Assembly: GCA_024639025.1 (NCBI GenBank)
Contig: JAHEJF010000084.1
Coordinates: forward strand, 1-6,770
DNA: 6,770 nucleotides
Reading direction: 5' to 3'
Origin: Ahrensia sp.
GTDB lineage: Bacteria; Pseudomonadota; Alphaproteobacteria; Rhizobiales; Rhizobiaceae
A program made the position numbers and the translations under genes. Below, in pieces: positions 5,686 through 6,770 of this stretch. Numbering within the stretch: position 1 is the first letter of the stretch; each line of letters begins with the position of its first letter. The notes below the pieces were generated by a model. It was not told the origin of the DNA. It worked only from the letters and a program-made list of their open reading frames with translations, and did no database searches.

Positions 5686-6291
5686 ATCGCCCCAGGTTTC
5701 GTCCTGCCAGAGGCCATCTTTTGCAGCTTGGTCGAGGCAATGAGCCTCCAACGCCAGCTGTTGTCGTGATCGTGGTTTTCTCAAAGCTGACCGTTGAAAC
5801 TTGTGCACACGGGCGGTGATGCTGGCGCATCGGCTGTCATCACTTGGAGCCCTTCACCCTTAAATAGAAGCGTTTGATGGCACCAAATCAGTTCACTCGG
5901 GGGTAGGCGCAAAGCGTAGCGCGATGTGGTGAATCGGGCAAGCTTTGCAACGATGCCGATGGACTGATCTGGTCCACCGAAGGCCGGTTTTCTGCGCCCG
6001 CTGGACCGCGTTACATCTCCCTTGTGGTCAACCAGACCAAGGCGGGAGCCGTGCCTTGCCAGCAACCGCAGAAAACTGGTCAAACGCTTCTATCTAAACA
6101 TGAATGGCTCTAACAAGGAAACCCGGCCGGCACCTTCCGGCGCCATGTTCGACGCCTTGCGAAGGCGCACCAACCGGCTTGATTGGGGGTCACGTGCGGT
6201 GGGACCGGAAACCAGGCGTTGCTAGGCGGCCTATCTTCCGGTTCGGGTCAGTCGGGGTTGTTCGGTGACCGCACGAAACACTGCGTAGCCA
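5686..6291. other. Gene-free region with inverted repeats, possible element remnant
   Basis: No gene is supported here. Just after the kinase stop, GAGGC (5734-5738) and GCCTC (5744-5748) form a small hairpin inside an outer CAGCT/AGCTG pair (5724-5728, 5756-5760), without a T-run. The middle holds the 34-bp inverted repeat described separately. From 6120 to 6245 there are several GC-rich hairpins: CGCCTT/AAGGCG at 6153-6167 and ACCGGAA/TTCCGGT at 6204-6242, the latter nested with AGGC/GCCT. One of these may end the acyl-CoA dehydrogenase transcript, although no T-run follows. A 100-codon minus-strand frame (5781-6083, TTG start) is not convincing as a gene. Confidence 0.5.
5844..6113. repeat. 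Long inverted repeat, MITE-like or insertion-element remnant
   Basis: The left arm (5844-5877) and right arm (6080-6113) are inverted copies of 34 bp with 28 identical positions, including a perfect 14-bp core, ATAGAAGCGTTTGA (5864-5877 and, reversed, 6080-6093). They enclose 202 bp with no clear gene. The total length of about 270 bp and the terminal arrangement resemble a MITE or a deleted insertion sequence. I see no convincing target-site duplication outside the arms, so the element may be old or the true ends may differ. A pair of convergent RNA-structural arms is an alternative. Confidence 0.5.
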
Positions 6292-6770
6292 TCAATAGCT
6301 GCGCGGCAGTCCCAGAACGTGCTGGCCAAGATAACCGAGGATCATGTTCTTCGAGATGGGCGCTGTCTGATAAAGGCGCGCCTCGCGCCACTTGCGTTCA
6401 ATGCCGTATTCCCGGGCGAAGGCGAAACCGCCATAGACCTGCATGCAGACCTCTGCTGCCTGCCACGAGGCGTCTGCAGCCAGAAGCTTGGCCATGTTTG
6501 CCTCTGCGGCAACCTTGTGGCCGGAATCAAACAGGGCGGCGGCCTTCCTGACCATCAGTTCGGCTGCCTGGGCGTCGGCATAGGCCTTGGCAATGGGAAA
6601 CTGTATCCCCTGGTTTGCACCGATCGGGCCGCCAAAGACCTTGCGCTCATTCGCGTATTCCACCGCCTTGCGGATGAAATACTTCGCGTCGCCGATACAT
6701 TCCGCAGCGATCAGGATCCGCTCGGCATTCATGCTGTCGACGATGTAGCGGAAGCCTTTTCCCTCTTCGC
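6292..6770 (-). CDS. Acyl-CoA dehydrogenase, C-terminal part (cut by window edge)
   Basis: The last 158 codons are present; the family is usually about 380-390 residues, so the N-terminal 60 percent lies beyond the right edge. The segment starts at the end of the middle beta domain (EEGKGFRYIVDS) and covers the C-terminal helical bundle. Family motifs include MNAERILIAAECIGD, ERKVFGGPIGANQGIQFPIA, VYGGFAFAREYGIERKWREA and the LGLPRSY end. These enzymes oxidise acyl-CoA to 2-enoyl-CoA with FAD, passing electrons to ETF. The position that holds the catalytic glutamate in medium-chain enzymes (YEGTS motif) is here TAPIS, while the Glu of NAER (codon at 6721-6723) aligns with the catalytic Glu of isovaleryl-CoA and long-chain dehydrogenases. 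Substrate cannot be fixed from this fragment; short-chain or branched acyl-CoA is possible. It is not evidently linked to the two-component genes. Confidence 0.93.
   Translation of the reverse strand, partial: EEGKGFRYIVDSMNAERILIAAECIGDAKYFIRKAVEYANERKVFGGPIGANQGIQFPIAKAYADAQAAELMVRKAAALFDSGHKVAAEANMAKLLAADASWQAAEVCMQVYGGFAFAREYGIERKWREARLYQTAPISKNMILGYLGQHVLGLPRSY

Noticed and set aside
5781..6083. A 100-codon minus-strand frame between the kinase and the dehydrogenase
   Set aside because: It starts at a TTG inside the right arm of the inverted repeat and has no ribosome-binding site or recognisable domain; it is more likely incidental to the repeat element.

Overview
The window looks like chromosomal DNA of an alphaproteobacterium, probably of the Rhizobiales/Hyphomicrobiales type. 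This rests on moderate G+C, a LuxR/NarL-type two-component pair with a 7TM-DISM sensor, an acyl-CoA dehydrogenase of common alphaproteobacterial style, and a TTCCCTG-rich repeat at the left edge that I recall as dispersed in such genomes. The taxonomic call is inference.

Layout: (1) 1-265 holds no gene. It has TTCCCTG units phased at 21 bp, a short stretch resembling a tRNA 3' end with CCA, and a strong rho-independent terminator. Together these could be the edge of an integrated element. (2) 266-926 is mostly non-coding on both strands. It contains a 39-codon secreted-peptide frame (639-758, minus) whose frame continues past two TGA codons, so it may be the head of a broken gene, and the terminator of the next gene. 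(3) 927-2869, minus strand, has three unlinked genes for small exported proteins of unknown function. Each mature protein has exactly two cysteines. (4) 2966-3664 (minus) is a LuxR/NarL-family response regulator. Divergent from it, and overlapping its 5' end by about 16 bp, is 3649-5685 (plus), a 678-residue sensor kinase with a periplasmic domain, seven membrane segments, a coiled coil, a His box (H456) and a GHKL ATPase domain. (5) 5686-6291 has no convincing gene but contains a 34-bp imperfect inverted repeat (28/34 identical, 14-bp perfect core) bounding about 270 bp, as in a MITE or decayed insertion element. (6) 6292-6770 (minus) is the C-terminal 158 codons of an acyl-CoA dehydrogenase that runs off the right edge.

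How the parts may work together: the kinase presumably senses an envelope signal and phosphorylates the regulator at D78. Two of the exported-protein genes (927-1451 and 2444-2869) share a nearly identical 19-bp dyad, ATTGGGGTGTTNNCCCCAT in gene orientation, placed 56 and 57 nt before their ATGs. It is an obvious candidate operator for the neighbouring regulator. A two-component system driving a small set of cysteine-pair exported proteins is the most interesting hypothesis here. The motif and spacing are seen directly; the regulatory link is inferred.
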